Shown: positions 3,989 to 5,606 of the stretch, piece by piece
How positions within the stretch are numbered: position 1 is the stretch's first letter
Layout: each line of letters begins with the position of its first letter
Source: Candidatus Micrarchaeia archaeon
GTDB taxonomy: Archaea > Micrarchaeota > Micrarchaeia > Anstonellales > Bilamarchaeaceae
Assembly (NCBI GenBank): GCA_041650355.1
Contig: JBAZLI010000062.1
Coordinates: 1 to 5,606, forward strand
DNA length: 5,606 bases
Direction of reading: 5' to 3'
Notes under the pieces: generated by a model
What the model saw: only the letters and a program-made list of their open reading frames with translations
Database searches by the model: none
Told to the model about the DNA's origin: nothing
Program-made: the position numbers and the translations under genes

Positions 3989-5503
3989 TTACTCTATTTT
4001 GTAAGCTTCGGCCCATTCGCTTCCTCCGCCCGGATTTATCCTGCTTAGCCCGCATTCCGTGACCAGTGCTTCCTCCCCCTCTGAATGCGCCCTTCCCATA
4101 TAAAAAAAGTAGAGCAAAACGTCGTATCCGTCTCCCTTAAGTTTATCTACTGCGGTCCTGCACATCTGCAGGTCGGCTTTCCCGAGCCCGTTTACGACAT
4201 CAAGGGCATTCTGGAAGACCGGGCCCCTGTCCAACTGCGAAGGCATCAGGTTTCCCGCAAAGGATATGTTTTCCTGATTCAGCAGCGCTATGGGCGTGAA
4301 TACGAAATCCCCCTGAATCATCACTAAGCTTCCTTTGCTTTCACTGGACACTATGCATATCATGTGCGTTCCGTGCTTTGCCACCTCGTGCACGAATTCT
4401 GTCCGTTCGCGGTACGCTTCATCGCTGCCGGGCAGAACCGTAGCATAGCCGCAGAAGCTCATCCCAACAATCAGGAAAAGCAGACCTGCCGCAATTCTGT
4501 TATTCCCTAATTTTTCAGGATACTCCATAATCAAATAGGCAACAGCAACGAGCACGAAAATGTCATACACCAAATCCGAGCCGAACGGCATTCTGGTGAA
4601 CAGCGTATTTTCCATATCTTGCGTGACTATGAAACTCGCGGTGTTCAGAAGGGGCAAGGCCAATAGAACGATGGCCGCCAGGTTGTCGTATTTTCTTTTC
4701 GACTCGCCTAGCGTGAAAAATGCAAGCAACATTATGAAAAGAACGGGAATGAAAGTAGATATCCCCAGGCTGAAAATCGAGCTTCCAACCTGGTTGGGAC
4801 CTTCAAAATGGCCCAGCAGGAGCTTGTGCTGGAACACCAGCACAGAAATGAATATCGCGAGCGCCATTGCAGCCTGTTTTTTCAGCCCGTTTCCGGAAAC
4901 AACTTCCTTCCAGGAAAGAACTGCGGCTCCGAGCACCGCCACTATGGGCTGGCTCATGGCAGAACCGAACATCAGGAGAAAATATGCCGGAATGCCAGCC
5001 TGTTTCCGCTTTTCCAGGAGAATAAGTGCAACAAAGAACATTATCGCGAGCATCGAGCGCGCCCGGTTTGTGAACGGGAAAAACGACCCTGCGTACGAAT
5101 TTGCGATTATTAGCACTACTGCAAGAACCCTCATTTTTATGCTGCTTTTTCCATGTGCGTTGAGAATCATCCAGGCAAGGGCCGAAGAAATCATCAAATT
5201 GAGAATGAACGCGCTCGCCACCGGATCGCGCAAAAGAACGTCGAGCGCCGCGCCGAGCGCCGCATAGAGCGGAGGCATGTTCCCGAAGAACATGTACTCT
5301 CCGCCGCCCAATTGCGGTACAATTCCAAACAGGCCATGCTCCCCGAACGCCCCTATCGAGTAAACCGTTTCCGGAACGTCCGAAAAGCCCAGGTATGCGT
5401 CGCGCCAGTCGTGCACCTGGGTCGCCGAGAAAGCGAGTGCCAGGAAGGAGAAAAAAGCAAAGCACATGCCCGCCTTTTCAAAAATCCCCTCTGCGTCCTC
5501 CAT
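3989..5503 (-). CDS. Polytopic membrane protein, probable GT-C type glycosyltransferase-like
   Basis: A 504-residue integral membrane protein. One hydrophobic helix lies at about 11-29. A long loop (30-75) carries acidic residues in HDWRDAY (31-37) and ends in GNMPPLYAALGAAL (74-87). About nine further hydrophobic segments lie near 96-115, 124-142, 150-163, 171-197, 211-229, 243-265, 275-292, 310-327 and 336-355. Residues 360-504 are a soluble domain, probably outside the membrane. An acidic first loop followed by a 'PPLY' segment resembles the PMT/ArnT-like GT-C enzymes, which move sugars from lipid carriers; this is inference from layout, not a confirmed family match. The ATG is preceded by AGAGGTG ten bases away (5514-5520), inside the upstream gene's last codons. 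That gene stops three bases before this start, so they form one operon. The stop is TAA (3989-3991). Other integral membrane enzymes or transporters are not excluded. Confidence 0.85.
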   Translation of the reverse strand: MEDAEGIFEKAGMCFAFFSFLALAFSATQVHDWRDAYLGFSDVPETVYSIGAFGEHGLFGIVPQLGGGEYMFFGNMPPLYAALGAALDVLLRDPVASAFILNLMISSALAWMILNAHGKSSIKMRVLAVVLIIANSYAGSFFPFTNRARSMLAIMFFVALILLEKRKQAGIPAYFLLMFGSAMSQPIVAVLGAAVLSWKEVVSGNGLKKQAAMALAIFISVLVFQHKLLLGHFEGPNQVGSSIFSLGISTFIPVLFIMLLAFFTLGESKRKYDNLAAIVLLALPLLNTASFIVTQDMENTLFTRMPFGSDLVYDIFVLVAVAYLIMEYPEKLGNNRIAAGLLFLIVGMSFCGYATVLPGSDEAYRERTEFVHEVAKHGTHMICIVSSESKGSLVMIQGDFVFTPIALLNQENISFAGNLMPSQLDRGPVFQNALDVVNGLGKADLQMCRTAVDKLKGDGYDVLLYFFYMGRAHSEGEEALVTECGLSRINPGGGSEWAEAYKIE

Positions 5504-5506
5504 CTC

Positions 5507-5606
5507 TCAGTCGCACCTCTTTTTGTAAAGAGCCACCGTCTTCCGTTCGTAAACCTTTTCGTATCCGCTGAAGTCAGGATGCTCGGTCCCAGTCACCACG
5601 ACGTAG
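5507..5606 (-). CDS. C-terminal end of an upstream membrane-operon protein (partial)
   Basis: The frame is open from the window edge and ends at TGA (5507-5509), giving the last 32 residues. They read from YVVVTGTEHP through GYEKVYERKTVALYKKRCD. A 'DYVVV...EKVYE...VALYKK' ending is reminiscent of the extracytoplasmic C-terminus of archaeal PMT-like membrane glycosyltransferases, which often close with a '(v)-x-(l/i)-Y-(k/r)' strand. That is a weak likeness over a short stretch. The gene is too short to have a start here. The last codons contain the ribosome binding site of the following membrane protein gene, whose ATG is three bases past this stop, so the two are co-transcribed and probably co-translated. 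Confidence 0.6.
   Translation of the reverse strand, partial: YVVVTGTEHPDFSGYEKVYERKTVALYKKRCD

Noticed and set aside
4560..5267. Open frame of 235 codons on the + strand
   Set aside because: It is antisense to the polytopic membrane protein, whose hydrophobic helices and operon spacing make it the real gene. The + frame has no ribosome binding site or motif.
4803..5465. Open frame of 220 codons on the - strand in another frame of the membrane protein gene
   Set aside because: Arg/Gly/Cys-rich translation typical of a frame-shifted reading; the 504-residue frame has the membrane segments and the start signal.

Overview
The window is archaeal. Four coding regions belong to archaeal/eukaryotic-type information processing: an XPD/Rad3-like helicase, the large subunit of replication factor C, ribosomal protein S6e and the gamma subunit of initiation factor 2. 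The intergenic regions carry TATA-like boxes, poly-T terminator-like tracts and Shine-Dalgarno sequences of the GAGGTG/AAGGTG type. Gene spacing is tight and several proteins are slightly divergent or compact. This would fit an uncultured, small-genome archaeon (DPANN-like), but that placement is inference only; no rRNA is present to test it.

Layout, + strand, 1 to 3961. The 3' end of a superfamily 2 helicase (motifs V and VI visible) comes first. After 59 bases follows rfcL, which appears to be leaderless. Next is a 124-base intergenic stretch with two near-identical TATA-containing repeats 32 bases apart, a small palindrome between them and a hairpin. It leads to a 73-residue protein built from two copies of one motif. 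A poly-T tract ends that unit. A new TATA-like box then opens a leader of roughly 130 bases with two hairpins and a 16-codon mini-ORF, ahead of rps6e. The S6e stop codon directly abuts the aIF2 gamma reading frame, so these two form a translational operon, an arrangement common in archaea.

Layout, - strand, 5606 to 3989. Two membrane-associated genes run towards aIF2 gamma. The upstream one enters from beyond the window and only its last 32 codons are seen. Three bases after its stop begins a 504-residue polytopic membrane protein that looks like a GT-C type (PMT/ArnT-like) glycosyltransferase or a relative, with about ten membrane segments and a soluble C-terminal domain. The two units converge across only 27 bases.

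How the parts relate. The + strand genes serve repair or transcription (helicase), clamp loading (RFC-L), and translation (S6e, aIF2 gamma). The small two-repeat protein sits among them with its own promoter region; its function is unknown to me. The - strand pair probably concerns surface glycan or lipid-linked sugar chemistry and is unrelated to the + strand genes. I see no CRISPR array, mobile element, tRNA or rRNA. No gene-free stretch exceeds 300 bases; the longest, 2154-2365, is described in the entries. The most interesting material is regulatory: the duplicated promoter with the small repeat protein, and the structured rps6e leader with its mini-ORF.
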